The position numbers and the translations under genes were made by a program. DNA of 64,000 nucleotides from Peptostreptococcus canis. GTDB lineage: Bacteria > Bacillota > Clostridia > Peptostreptococcales > Peptostreptococcaceae. Each line of letters opens with the position of its first letter. Within the stretch, counting starts at the first letter, position 1. The stretch covers positions 1 through 64,000 of the forward strand of contig NZ_JABGBW010000001.1 of NCBI RefSeq assembly GCF_014229965.1, written 5' to 3'. Of the stretch, positions 27,134-36,600 are shown one piece after another. The notes beneath the pieces were generated by a model. That model saw only the letters and a program-made list of their open reading frames with translations. It was not told where the DNA came from and searched no databases.

Positions 27134-27507
27134 ACAATAAAATAGAAAATTTGTTAATAATTTATAAATAATAGAAATGAAGAATTTGAATAATATATAA
27201 ATTTAATATACAAATAATGTTTTTTATTTTATGTTTTTTAATAATATATAACCTGCTTTATTAAAATTAATTAATTATATAAACTATACAATTAGTTTAA
27301 GTAATTACCTTTTTATGAAAATATAAAAAATACAAAGCAAAAATATGCTTTATATATGAATTTTATGTAATCTTGTTTTTATATATTGCTTTTTTGCAAA
27401 AAATAATATATATTGTATCTAAATATAGATTTATAGTATGTATGTAATGATGAAAATTTAACTATTTGTTGTTAAATTATTGTTGAAGATGTTAAGGAGG
27501 GTGTCGT
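27134..27507. other. AT-rich intergenic region between divergent genes
   Basis: About 370 bases between the transporter (-) and alcohol dehydrogenase (+) genes. It contains a short inverted repeat AAAGCA-N6-TGCTTT (27334-27352) and TTGC-TTTTTT-GCAAAA (27386-27401), a six-spacer relative of the repeats upstream of the dehydratase operon. No sigma-54 promoter is visible here. Confidence 0.5.
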
Positions 27508-28568
27508 ATGAAAGGGTTTGCAATGTTAAAATTGGCGAGGTAGGTTGGATTGAAAAAGAAAGACCTAAATGTGGTCCTATTGATGCTATTTTAAAACCTA
27601 TCGCAATTGCACCATGTACTTCTGATGTTCATACAGTATGGGAAGGTGCAGTTGGAGAAAGAACAGATATGATATTAGGTCATGAATGTTGTGGTGAGGT
27701 AATAGAAGTTGGAGAATTAGTTAAAGATTTTAAGCCAGGTGATAGAGTGCTGGTTCCCGCTATAACTCCTGATTGGAATTCTCTCGAAGCTCAAGCCGGA
27801 TACTCAATGCATTCAGGTGGTATGTTATCCGGTTGGAAATTTTCTAATTTTAAAGATGGAGTATTTGGTGAATTTATACATGTAAATGATGCCGATGGGA
27901 ATTTGGCTTTATTGCCAAATGGAATTGAGCCTGAAGAAGCTTGTATGTTATCTGATATGGTCCCAACAGGTTTCCATGGAGCTGAATTAGCAGATGTTCA
28001 ATTTGGTGATGAAGTATTAGTAGTAGGTATCGGTCCAGTTGGTTTAATGTCAGTTGCAGGTGCAAATTTAAGAGGAGCTTCAAGGATTTTTGCTGTTGGT
28101 ACTAGACCGGTTTGTATTGAAGCTGCGAAATTTTATGGAGCTACTGATTTTATAAGTTATAAAAATGGTCCTATAGCTGAACAGGTGTTAAAATTGACTG
28201 ATGGTAATGGTGTAGATAAAATAATTATAGCTGGTGGTACTGTTGATACATTTGCTGAAGTTATGGAGTGTTTAAAACCGGGTGGTAAGATTGGTAATGT
28301 AAATTATCTTGGTTCAGGTGATTATATAAAAATTCCTAGAATTGAATGGGGCGTTGGTATGGGACATAAAGAAATCAACGGTGGCTTAATGCCTGGTGGT
28401 AGATTAAGAATGGAAAAACTTGCAAAATTAGTATCTGCCGGAAAACTTGATCTATCTAAATTAATAACTCATAGATTTGAAGGGTTTGAGTATGTTGAGG
28501 AGGCATTAATGCTTATGAAGGATAAACCAAGAGATCTTATAAAACCTGTTGTAAGAGTTGAAAAATAG
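27508..28568 (+). pseudogene. NADP-type secondary alcohol dehydrogenase, frameshifted
   Basis: A zinc alcohol dehydrogenase closely resembling clostridial/Thermoanaerobacter secondary (isopropanol) dehydrogenases: APCTSDVHT with the zinc-ligand Cys, LGHECCGEV with His-Glu, SDMVPTGFHGAE with Asp, cofactor loop GIGPVGLMSVAG and GTRPVC of the NADP-specific type. The natural start is ATG 27508 with AAGGAGG and gives KGFAML, exactly the family start. That frame hits TAG after 11 codons; the rest of the protein is in the +2 register from about base 27531. Restoring one A in the AAAA run at 27528-27531 yields a full ~352-residue enzyme. Sequencing error, recent mutation or slippage are all possible. 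A rescued start at GTG 27501 has no room for a binding site. Confidence 0.85.
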
Positions 28569-28625
28569 ACATATTATTAGATTTGATATATAATTTACTT
28601 GTGGTTAGAAACTAGCTCAAGTATT

Positions 28626-28655
28626 ATAAAGGCTCATTTTTATGCGAGCCTTTAT
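28626..28655 (+). terminator. Hairpin after the alcohol dehydrogenase gene
   Basis: ATAAAGGCTC/GAGCCTTTAT stem of 10 bp with a 10-base loop. The T run after it is short. Confidence 0.65.
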
Positions 28656-28678
28656 ATTATGGAAAAGCAGAGGTATAT

Positions 28679-29635
28679 ATGAAAATATTAGTTGTTTCAG
28701 GGTTTTTAGGTGCTGGAAAGACTACTTTTATAGAAAAGTTAGTAAAAGAAACTAAAAAAGATATATTGATATTAGAAAATGAATATGGAGAAGTTGGAAT
28801 AGACGGAGATTTGTTGAAGAAAGAAGATATAAATATTTGGGAGATGACAGAGGGGTGTATTTGTTGTTCAATGGAATCAAGTTTTGGAATGACCGTTTTG
28901 ACAATATCTAATACAATTAATCCGGAGATTCTTATTATTGAACCTACAGGTGTAGGAAAGTTGAGTTCTATTATGAATAATATTTCAAAAGTACAGTATG
29001 AAAGAATAGAAATACTGGAACCGGTAACAATAGTAGATCCTAATTGTATAAATAAATATATAAAAGAATTTGGTGAAATTTTTGTAGATCAAATACTAAA
29101 TTCAAATAAAATTATTATATCTAAGACAAATCAATTCAAATATGATGTAATTACTGAGGCTGAGAATAAAATAAAGGAGTTAAATTCAAATGCGGATATA
29201 TTAAAGGAAGATTATCAGCTATTTAGAAAAATAAAATGGGATGAATTTTTACAAAGACCATGGTCAAGAGGTATAAATAAAAGCAATGGAAAAGAAGAGG
29301 TAGAAATTGATAACATAGGATTTTCAGGAGTTTATTTTGAAGATATATCACTATTTGAGTCTTATATGGGAGCTATAATGAGAGGTAGATTTGGAGAAGT
29401 TATTAGAGCTAAAGGTTTTTTGCCCATTAATAATATCTGGTCAAAATTTGATATAGTAAATGATAAATATTCTATTGAAAAAATAGAATCAATGGATAGT
29501 TCTAAAATAATATTGATAGGAAAAAATTTGAAAAAAAATGAGTTAGAGGTATTGTTTAGTTCAATTACAGATGATAAACTGAAATTTAATCAAGGAAATA
29601 AAATGACGGATTTATTTTTAAATATAAAAAAGTAA
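28679..29635 (+). CDS. CobW/P47K-family GTP-binding metallochaperone-like protein
   Basis: A 318-residue G3E GTPase (COG0523 group). Walker A is GFLGAGKTTF (~residues 8-17), the metal-binding motif is GCICC (~residues 60-64), and a PTGVG switch-like loop follows; a C-terminal CobW_C-like region carries GRFGEVIRAKGF. These proteins deliver metal ions (Zn, Co, Ni or Fe) to client enzymes. The client is not identifiable; the preceding gene is a zinc alcohol dehydrogenase, which may be coincidence. Confidence 0.88.
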   Translation: MKILVVSGFLGAGKTTFIEKLVKETKKDILILENEYGEVGIDGDLLKKEDINIWEMTEGCICCSMESSFGMTVLTISNTINPEILIIEPTGVGKLSSIMNNISKVQYERIEILEPVTIVDPNCINKYIKEFGEIFVDQILNSNKIIISKTNQFKYDVITEAENKIKELNSNADILKEDYQLFRKIKWDEFLQRPWSRGINKSNGKEEVEIDNIGFSGVYFEDISLFESYMGAIMRGRFGEVIRAKGFLPINNIWSKFDIVNDKYSIEKIESMDSSKIILIGKNLKKNELEVLFSSITDDKLKFNQGNKMTDLFLNIKK

Positions 29636-29753
29636 ATCATAAGTTGTAGATATAAAGTTTAAAATATAAAAACTAAATGGTATATTATTAGAATTTATGT
29701 TATAGTTTGAAGTATTTTTTATAGAAAACGTCTATATATTAATAGGAGGCATT

Positions 29754-31970
29754 ATGGAAAAGTTTGAAGGAACTGTTGTAGATATAATTTTTTCTAATGA
29801 CAGTAATGGTTATACAGTTGCAAGGTTAAAAACTGAAGATTATAATGAGATAATTACAGGAATTATGCCTGGTATAGCTTCCGGTGAAAATATAGAGGTT
29901 TTTGGTGAATGGAATATACATGAAAATTATGGAAGGCAATTTCAAGTAAAAGAATACAGGGTAGTAGTTCCATCTACTATAAGTGGAATACTAGCATTTT
30001 TATCATCAGGTGTAATCACCGGAGTCGGTGAAAAAATGGCAAAAAAAATAGTAGATAAATTTGGAATAAGAACTTTGGAAGTGATACAAAATTCTCCACA
30101 GGAGCTACTTTCTATAGGGGGGATTGGTCCTAAGAAGTTGGCGCCTATCATAGAAAGTTACAATGAAAATATGGGAGTAAAAAATATTATAGTTTCTTTA
30201 TCGCCATATGGTATTAGTCCTAAATTAAGTATGAAAATTTACAGAAAATACGGTTCAAAATCTCTAGAGATAATAGAATCGAATCCATATAGACTGATTG
30301 AGGATATAGTTGGCATTGGATTTAAAATTGCAGATGATATTGCCAGTAAAACCGGTATAGAAAAAAATTCAAAGTATAGAATAGAGCAAGGTATAATGCA
30401 TATTTTGAAAGAAGCTATTAATGATGGGCATACTTTTTTACCGGAAGACAAGTTATTGGATACCTCTATAGAGCTTCTGGGAGTGCCGGAGGATTTGATA
30501 GAAGAGCATATCTATAATTTGGCTATAGAACGAAAGATAGTTGTGGAGAAGTATGGTGATTATCATATTATATATCTTGCAAAATATCATAAAGCAGAAA
30601 TCGATGTATGCAATAACCTGATTAGTTTGGCTTATGAAAATCATAGGGATTTAAAAATAGACATAAATGAGGAGATAGAAGCATTTGAGGAAAGAGAAAA
30701 TATTTATTTAGCAAATGCTCAGAAACAGGCTGTCAGAGCTGCCTTTGAAAATGGCGTAATGGTTCTTACCGGAGGTCCCGGCACAGGAAAGACCACTACA
30801 ATAAATGCGATTATAAAACTTTTTAGAATAAACGGTCAAAAAGTAGTGCTTGCTGCTCCAACAGGAAGAGCAGCTAAAAGAATGACAGAAACTACGGGTA
30901 AAAAGGCTAAAACTATTCACAGATTATTAGAAATGGCGTTCGATGTGGATGATAGACTTATTTTTACAAAAAATGAAGATGAACCAGTGGATGCAGATGT
31001 TATTATTATTGATGAGGCATCAATGATCGATATTTTTCTAATGGATAATCTATTGAAAGCTATGAGCAATAAGACTAGATTGATTTTAGTCGGAGATGCG
31101 GATCAGCTTCCTTCGGTAGGTGCCGGAAATGTATTGGGTGATATTATATCATCAGGTGCAATCACTGTAATATCTCTAACTGAAATTTTTAGACAAGCCC
31201 AAAAAAGCGACATAATAATGAATGCACATAGAATAAATCAAGGCGAGGATATAAAGGCAAACTCTAAAGGTACTGATTTTTATTTTATAAATAGGGATAA
31301 TGAGTCAGGAATACTTGAAGAAATAAAAAGTCTTGTAGGAGGTAGACTGTCTTCTTTTTATAAATGTGATTCATTAAAAGATATTCAAGTACTTTCACCT
31401 ATGAGAAAAGGGATTGTCGGTGTTACAAACATGAATATTGAATTGCAGAAAATATTAAATCCGGTTAGAAATGAATGGCTAGAAGTAGAGCTTATGAAAA
31501 GGGTATTTAGAGTAGGGGACAAAGTCATGCAAATAAAAAATAACTACTCTAGACCTTGGGAAGATGAAAAAAGTATTGAAAATGGAGAAGGAATTTACAA
31601 CGGGGATATTGGTTATATCTATCATATTGATAAACAAAATAAGTTAATTTATATCGTTTTTGACGAATATAAAATATTTAAATATAAATATGACGAGCTG
31701 GATGAAATAGAGCACTGTTTTTGTACGACAGTTCATAAAAGTCAGGGAAGTGAATTTCCTGTGGTTATTATTCCTATGACATGGGGACCGCCAATGTTAC
31801 TAAGCAGAAATTTGATATATACAGCGGTTACAAGGGCAAAAAAATTAGTGATAATAGTGGGAATGAAAAAATATTTGGATAGAATGATAGAAAATGATAT
31901 AAATAATGATAGATATTCTAATTTAGGATATAAACTAAGTACATTTAGAATAAATAATATTGTAGAATGA
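29754..31970 (+). CDS. recD2: RecD-like DNA helicase RecD2
   Basis: A 738-residue ATP-dependent 5'-3' helicase of the RecD2 type, found in bacteria without dependence on RecBC. The N-terminal part (~1-190) has an OB-like region and helix-hairpin-helix segments (SSGVITGVGEKMAKKIV, IGGIGPKKL). The helicase core has Walker A GGPGTGKTT (~residue 341), IIDEASMID, GDADQLPSVGAG, and C-terminal TVHKSQGSEF and AVTRAKK. Start by AGGAGGC. Likely role in replication-fork or mismatch repair. Confidence 0.94.
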   Translation: MEKFEGTVVDIIFSNDSNGYTVARLKTEDYNEIITGIMPGIASGENIEVFGEWNIHENYGRQFQVKEYRVVVPSTISGILAFLSSGVITGVGEKMAKKIVDKFGIRTLEVIQNSPQELLSIGGIGPKKLAPIIESYNENMGVKNIIVSLSPYGISPKLSMKIYRKYGSKSLEIIESNPYRLIEDIVGIGFKIADDIASKTGIEKNSKYRIEQGIMHILKEAINDGHTFLPEDKLLDTSIELLGVPEDLIEEHIYNLAIERKIVVEKYGDYHIIYLAKYHKAEIDVCNNLISLAYENHRDLKIDINEEIEAFEERENIYLANAQKQAVRAAFENGVMVLTGGPGTGKTTTINAIIKLFRINGQKVVLAAPTGRAAKRMTETTGKKAKTIHRLLEMAFDVDDRLIFTKNEDEPVDADVIIIDEASMIDIFLMDNLLKAMSNKTRLILVGDADQLPSVGAGNVLGDIISSGAITVISLTEIFRQAQKSDIIMNAHRINQGEDIKANSKGTDFYFINRDNESGILEEIKSLVGGRLSSFYKCDSLKDIQVLSPMRKGIVGVTNMNIELQKILNPVRNEWLEVELMKRVFRVGDKVMQIKNNYSRPWEDEKSIENGEGIYNGDIGYIYHIDKQNKLIYIVFDEYKIFKYKYDELDEIEHCFCTTVHKSQGSEFPVVIIPMTWGPPMLLSRNLIYTAVTRAKKLVIIVGMKKYLDRMIENDINNDRYSNLGYKLSTFRINNIVE

Positions 31971-31980
31971 TGAATTTAAT

Positions 31981-32000
31981 GGCCTCCCGAAAAGGAGGTC
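31981..32000 (+). promoter_or_regulatory. Hairpin masking the comF Shine-Dalgarno
   Basis: GGCCTCC-CGAAAA-GGAGGTC: a 7-bp stem in which the downstream arm is the comF ribosome binding site (GGAGG, four bases before ATG). It could lower translation of comF unless coupled to recD2 translation, whose stop is ~10 bases upstream. Confidence 0.6.
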
Positions 32001-32003
32001 ATT

Positions 32004-32783
32004 ATGTATTTTGAAAAGATATATGAATATTTAAAGATAATTTTTGAATTAATATTGCCACAAAATTTAAATTGTATTTTTTGCGACATGCCGATTAGTC
32101 GAAATAATAGATATTCTATGTGTAAATCGTGTTATGAAAAAATTATTTTTATAAATGAAGCTTGTCCTAAATGCGGGAAACCAATTGAAAATATACATTT
32201 AGATAAAAAGATATATGTGGATAATTGCGGGTATTGTGAGGATAGAAACTTTTTATTTGATAGAAATATTTCATTTTTAGAATATGACGAGACATCTATA
32301 AAGTTTGTATTTGGTTTAAAATATGGAATGAAAACTTATTTATCCAAAATTATGGCTGAAATTATGTTTGATATCATAAAATTATATTATGAAAAAGAAA
32401 TAAGTAAAATAGATTTTATTTGTTTTGTACCCTTAAGTAAAAAAAGATACAAGGAAAGGGGATTTAATCAATCCGAAAAAATAGCTTTTTATCTGTCGAA
32501 ATATTTACAAATTCCAATAATAAATGCTATTGAAAGAAAAAAGAATACAAAAAGACTGTTTAAATTAAGCAGAAATGAGAGAAAAAAAGAATTGCGAAAT
32601 GCATTTAATATAAGTAAAAAATATGAAAATAATCTGGAAGGTGCAAGAATTATATTAATTGATGATATATTTACTACAGGTTCTACTGTTGATGAAATAA
32701 GTAAGGTTTTAAAGATGAATGGGGTAGAACAGATAATAGTTATGAGTTTTTTGACAGGTAAATACACAAAAGACTTGACATAA
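32004..32783 (+). CDS. comF: ComF-family phosphoribosyltransferase-like protein
   Basis: A 259-residue protein. The N-terminal zinc-finger region has four Cys pairs (CIFC, CKSC, CPKC, CGYC) and the C-terminal PRTase domain has PLSKKRYKERGFNQSE and the PRPP loop IILIDDIFTTGSTVDE. ComFC proteins support DNA uptake and are widespread even in non-transformable Firmicutes. In Firmicutes comFC is usually followed by hpf (raiA) and secA; here an RNA gene and folT lie in the interval. Its stop codon overlaps the next promoter's -35. Confidence 0.92.
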   Translation: MYFEKIYEYLKIIFELILPQNLNCIFCDMPISRNNRYSMCKSCYEKIIFINEACPKCGKPIENIHLDKKIYVDNCGYCEDRNFLFDRNISFLEYDETSIKFVFGLKYGMKTYLSKIMAEIMFDIIKLYYEKEISKIDFICFVPLSKKRYKERGFNQSEKIAFYLSKYLQIPIINAIERKKNTKRLFKLSRNERKKELRNAFNISKKYENNLEGARIILIDDIFTTGSTVDEISKVLKMNGVEQIIVMSFLTGKYTKDLT

Positions 32784-32803
32784 GTGAATTATACTAATAA
32801 AAT
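32775..32803 (+). promoter_or_regulatory. Promoter of the raiA-motif-like RNA
   Basis: TTGACA (32775-32780, overlapping the comF stop), 17-base spacer, TAAAAT (32798-32803). Predicted initiation near 32810 coincides with the first closing-stem base of the RNA. Confidence 0.75.
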
Positions 32804-32808
32804 AAAAT

Positions 32809-33012
32809 GGTATTTAGGTCTGTGGTTGAAAGTCCAAGCCAGTCGCAGGCAAAAGGACCCACGTAAGCGAATTCTAAAAATTGAATCGTGAGCATGGTGC
32901 GGCTTAGATGTAAGTCCTGCCGAGGAAATCGAGAGGATTAGTAGTGCGGTAACCCCAAAGCGAAAGTTCCAGCAGGCGAGTGTGGGGTCAAAGATCAGGT
33001 CAGCTAAATACT
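32809..33012 (+). ncRNA. raiA-motif-like structured RNA
   Basis: A ~200-base region of clearly higher GC than its surroundings. Ends pair as GTATTTAG (32810-32817) with CTAAATAC (33004-33011). Inside are highly structured purine-rich segments such as GGTTGAAAGTCCAAGCC, AGCATGGTGCGGCTTAGATGTAAGTCC and GCGAGTGTGGGGTC. It has its own promoter, a downstream terminator, and no sensible ORF. Size, position after comF and before secA, and sequence character match the raiA RNA motif of Firmicutes and Actinobacteria. I made the assignment from context and recall; a covariance search would settle it. Confidence 0.75.
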
Positions 33013-33027
33013 TCAATAAAAAATTAC

Positions 33028-33072
33028 TCCCATATGTTTATTTTTATTAAGCATATGGGAAATTATTTTTTA
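33028..33072 (+). terminator. Terminator after the structured RNA
   Basis: TCCCATATG/CATATGGGA stem with an AT-rich loop and ATTATTTTTTAT tail. The reverse strand could also serve folT. Confidence 0.8.
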
Positions 33073-33079
33073 TACTCTA

Positions 33080-33607
33080 TTATTGTCTAATCATTTTATA
33101 TTGTTTTAGCAATTTTAGTAGTGCGTATAAAATAGATACTTTAATAGGGAATAGAGCTACGAATTTAATAATTCGGGGGATTGCAAAAAACTTTGCTCCA
33201 TATAGTATATTTAGCCATATTGGAGTCAATATAATTGTTATAAGTATACCCTCTACTAATACACATAGTACAATTCTTTTTAATGTTATTTCCTTTTTGT
33301 ATAAAAATAGTCCATATATTATACCAGTGAGTATTGCATTTAAAGTAAATCCTGGGAAAAAGGGGCCGGATGATCTTACTAAATATTGAATAATATCAGC
33401 TATACCGCCAATAATACCACCTACTATTGGCCCATAAATTGCTCCTCCTAAAGCTATTGGTGCAAATCCAAATGAAATTTCTAAAATATTACTAATTACT
33501 ATTCTGAAAAAATCTACAATCACCGACATAGCGACCAACAAAGAAGAACCTGTAAGAGTACGAATGTCTTTTAAACCTGTAGATTTGCTCGAAATGTTTT
33601 CTTTCAT
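33080..33607 (-). CDS. folT: ECF transporter S component, folate type (FolT-like)
   Basis: A 175-residue, six-helix membrane protein of the ECF substrate-binding S-component class. FGFAPIALGGAIYGPIVGGIIGGIADIIQYL is the characteristic S-component segment; a second GGFTLN-like stretch (FFPGFTLNAILTG) and ILTPIWLNILYG are typical of FolT. It needs the shared EcfA/A'/T module, not present in this window. Start confirmed by AGGAGGT. Substrate specificity is a family-level guess; it is placed against the direction of comF and secA. Confidence 0.82.
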   Translation of the reverse strand: MKENISSKSTGLKDIRTLTGSSLLVAMSVIVDFFRIVISNILEISFGFAPIALGGAIYGPIVGGIIGGIADIIQYLVRSSGPFFPGFTLNAILTGIIYGLFLYKKEITLKRIVLCVLVEGILITIILTPIWLNILYGAKFFAIPRIIKFVALFPIKVSILYALLKLLKQYKMIRQ

Positions 33608-33758
33608 TAAATACCTCCTATATTATATGATGAATAATAAATCTATATTATCCTATTTTATAATAAAAATCAATAAATAGTAGTTAATATTTGGATTTCT
33701 TATCTAAAACAAAAGAAATTATTTTAAATATTTTTAGCTTTTTTTTCAATAAATATGG

Positions 33759-33764
33759 TATAAT
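33759..33764 (+). promoter_or_regulatory. secA promoter, extended -10
   Basis: TGGTATAAT (TATAAT at 33759-33764); no clear -35. About 75 bases before the secA start. Confidence 0.5.
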
Positions 33765-33840
33765 TGACTATGAATGTGTGTTAATAGCAATTAATAATAG
33801 TTAATATAAAATAATTTTTGTATAGAATAGGAGAAGATAT

Positions 33841-36525
33841 ATGGGGTTTTTAGATGGCCTATTTAATATGGCCGATAAAAAAGATTTGAAACAATTCAAT
33901 AAAATTGTTGACAAAATAGATAGTGTAGGTTCAAAGTATGCCGAAATGTCTGATGAAGAATTACAGAATATGACATCTGTATTTAAAGAAAGATTAAAAA
34001 ATGGAGAAACACTAGATGATATTTTAGTGGATGCATTTGCTGTTGTAAGAGAAGTTTCTACTAGAGTATTGGGAATGAAGCACTTTAGAGTTCAGTTAAT
34101 AGGTGGAATTGTATTACATCAAGGGCGTATAGCTGAAATGAAAACTGGTGAAGGTAAAACACTTGTTGCAACTTGTCCGGTTTATTTAAATGCTCTTGAA
34201 GGCAAGGGTGTACATGTTGTTACAGTGAATGATTACCTTGCGAAACGTGACCGTGATCAGATGGCGAAAATATATGAATTTTTAGGAATGACTGTAGGGG
34301 TTATTGTCCACGGTCAAAATCCTAAAGAGAGAAAACAACAGTATGATTGTGATATTACTTACGGTACAAACAATGAATATGGATTTGATTATTTGAAGGA
34401 TAATATGGTGATTCATGAGGAACAAATGGTTCAAAGAGGGTTGAACTTTGCGATTGTCGATGAAGTCGATTCTATATTGGTCGATGAAGCCAGAACTCCT
34501 CTTATTATTTCTGGACCTGGAGATAAATCTACTCATCTGTATTCAGACGCCAATGTATTTATTCTTACACTTAGTGAAGAAGATTATGAAAAAGAAGAAA
34601 AAGATAAAGCAGTTTCTTTGACTGAAACGGGTATAAAAAAAGCAGAAGTATATTTCAATGTCGATAATATTACCACTATGGAACATACGGAACTATATCA
34701 CCATATTAATCAGGCGTTAAAAGCCCATACAATAATGAGAAAAGATGTTGATTACGTGGCGAAAGATGATGAAATAGTAATAGTAGACGAATTTACGGGT
34801 AGACTTATGTTTGGTAGAAGATATTCTGATGGACTTCATCAGGCGATTGAGGCCAAAGAAGGTCTTACTATTCAGAGGGAATCTAAGACTCTAGCTACTA
34901 TTACATTCCAGAATTACTTTAGAATGTATAGTAAATTATCCGGTATGACAGGTACAGCCAAGACTGAAGAAGAAGAGTTTAAGTCAATTTATAAGATGGA
35001 TGTATTCCAGGTACCGACTAATAAACCTCTTTTGAGAAATGATTTACCGGATTCAGTATATGCAAATCAAATTGCTAAATTTAATGCTGTTGCAAGAGAT
35101 ATTGTTGAAAGACATAATAAGAAACAGCCGGTTCTTGTAGGTACTGTTTCTATAGAAAAATCAGAACTTCTTTCTGCTATACTTACAGAATATGGTATAG
35201 AACATGAAGTTTTGAATGCAAAATTCCATGAAAAAGAGGCAGAAATAGTTGCTCAGGCAGGTAGATTGGGAGCGGTTACTATAGCTACGAATATGGCAGG
35301 TAGAGGTACAGATATACTTTTAGGTGGTAATCCTTCTTTTATGGCTCTTAAAGAAATGAAGAGATTGAACTTTACTGATGAAATGATAAATAGGGTTAAT
35401 TCAGCAAATGAAACAGCAGGTGTTGAAGAAAATGAAGAGTATGATGCAGCCAGAAAAACTTATAAAAAATTATATGATGAATATAAGCGTTTAACCGATC
35501 TTGAACAAGAAGATGTGTTAAAAGCGGGAGGTCTTTGTATCTTAGGTACAGAAAGACATGAGTCTCGTAGAATAGATAATCAGTTAAGAGGTCGTGCCGG
35601 ACGTCAGGGAGATCCGGGGGAATCTAGATTCTATATAGGTCTTGATGATGATCTAATGAGATTGTTTGGTAGTGAAAGGATTCAAGGTTTACTTGACAAG
35701 TTGGGAATGGATGAAGAAACTCCTATCGAACATAGAATGCTTACAAAGTCTATAGAAAATGCTCAGAAAAAGGTCGAAGGTAAAAACTTCGGTATAAGAA
35801 AGCACGTATTGGAATATGACGATGTAATGAATAAACAAAGAGAGATAATTTATAAAGAGAGAAAAAGAGTTTTATCAGGGGAAAATTTACAGGAACAAAT
35901 TCAGCTTATGATGAGAGAAGTTTTAACTGATGCCGTTGATATGTATACTGATGAAAAAGAAAAATTAGACTACAAAGCTTTAAGAAGTCATTTATATCGT
36001 AAATATCTTCCGGGCGGAACAATAGATCAATTAGATTTATCTTCAATGAGTCCTATTGAAGCTCTTGATTCCATATATAATAGAGTATTGGAACTTTATA
36101 TGGAAAAAGAAGAATTTATAGGCTCTGAAAGAATGAGAGAGGTTGAAAGAATAATACTTCTTCAATCTGTCGATAATCATTGGATAGATCATATTGATGC
36201 TATGGATCAACTTCGTCAGGGCATAGGACTTAGAGCTATAGGTCAGATTGATCCAGTAATTGCATATAAAATGGAAGGTTTTGAGATGTTCGATGAAATG
36301 AATAAACTAATAAGGGAAGATACTGTTTCTTACTTATTTAATATTCAAGTTGAAGTTCCAGTCGAAAGAAAGGCAGTTGTTGATGTTGATTCATTAGAAT
36401 CGCCTGATACAGAGGAAAGTCACAAAGCAAAGACAACTCAGAAAAAATCTGAAAAAACAGTTGGTAGAAATGAGCCTTGTCCTTGTGGTAGTGGAGAAAA
36501 ATATAAAAATTGTTGTGGAAAATAA
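33841..36525 (+). CDS. secA: Preprotein translocase ATPase SecA
   Basis: An 894-residue motor that drives secretory proteins through SecYEG. Walker [13 protein letters not shown], Walker B with [28 protein letters not shown] and [16 protein letters not shown] helicase motifs. The C-terminus has the zinc-binding SEC-C tail [14 protein letters not shown], which binds SecB or ribosomes in other species. Start is ATG after AGGAGA. prfB, which commonly follows secA in Firmicutes, is not next here but at 48186. Confidence 0.97.
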   Translation: MGFLDGLFNMADKKDLKQFNKIVDKIDSVGSKYAEMSDEELQNMTSVFKERLKNGETLDDILVDAFAVVREVSTRVLGMKHFRVQLIGGIVLHQGRIAEMKTGEGKTLVATCPVYLNALEGKGVHVVTVNDYLAKRDRDQMAKIYEFLGMTVGVIVHGQNPKERKQQYDCDITYGTNNEYGFDYLKDNMVIHEEQMVQRGLNFAIVDEVDSILVDEARTPLIISGPGDKSTHLYSDANVFILTLSEEDYEKEEKDKAVSLTETGIKKAEVYFNVDNITTMEHTELYHHINQALKAHTIMRKDVDYVAKDDEIVIVDEFTGRLMFGRRYSDGLHQAIEAKEGLTIQRESKTLATITFQNYFRMYSKLSGMTGTAKTEEEEFKSIYKMDVFQVPTNKPLLRNDLPDSVYANQIAKFNAVARDIVERHNKKQPVLVGTVSIEKSELLSAILTEYGIEHEVLNAKFHEKEAEIVAQAGRLGAVTIATNMAGRGTDILLGGNPSFMALKEMKRLNFTDEMINRVNSANETAGVEENEEYDAARKTYKKLYDEYKRLTDLEQEDVLKAGGLCILGTERHESRRIDNQLRGRAGRQGDPGESRFYIGLDDDLMRLFGSERIQGLLDKLGMDEETPIEHRMLTKSIENAQKKVEGKNFGIRKHVLEYDDVMNKQREIIYKERKRVLSGENLQEQIQLMMREVLTDAVDMYTDEKEKLDYKALRSHLYRKYLPGGTIDQLDLSSMSPIEALDSIYNRVLELYMEKEEFIGSERMREVERIILLQSVDNHWIDHIDAMDQLRQGIGLRAIGQIDPVIAYKMEGFEMFDEMNKLIREDTVSYLFNIQVEVPVERKAVVDVDSLESPDTEESHKAKTTQKKSEKTVGRNEPCPCGSGEKYKNCCGK

Positions 36526-36552
36526 TAGATTAAAAGTAATATAGTTTAGGCT

Positions 36553-36582
36553 TATGGAGATATGAGTATTCATATCTCCATA
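36553..36582. repeat. Perfect 13-bp inverted repeat between secA and the activator gene
   Basis: TATGGAGATATGA-GTAT-TCATATCTCCATA. No T run follows, so it is not an obvious terminator. It ends about seven bases before the activator gene's Shine-Dalgarno and could be an operator or mRNA hairpin. Confidence 0.8.
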
Positions 36583-36600
36583 GTTGAATGGAGAAAAATT

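Noticed and set aside
32789-33016. 75-residue minus-strand ORF
   Set aside because: It is antisense to the structured RNA and has no ribosome binding site.
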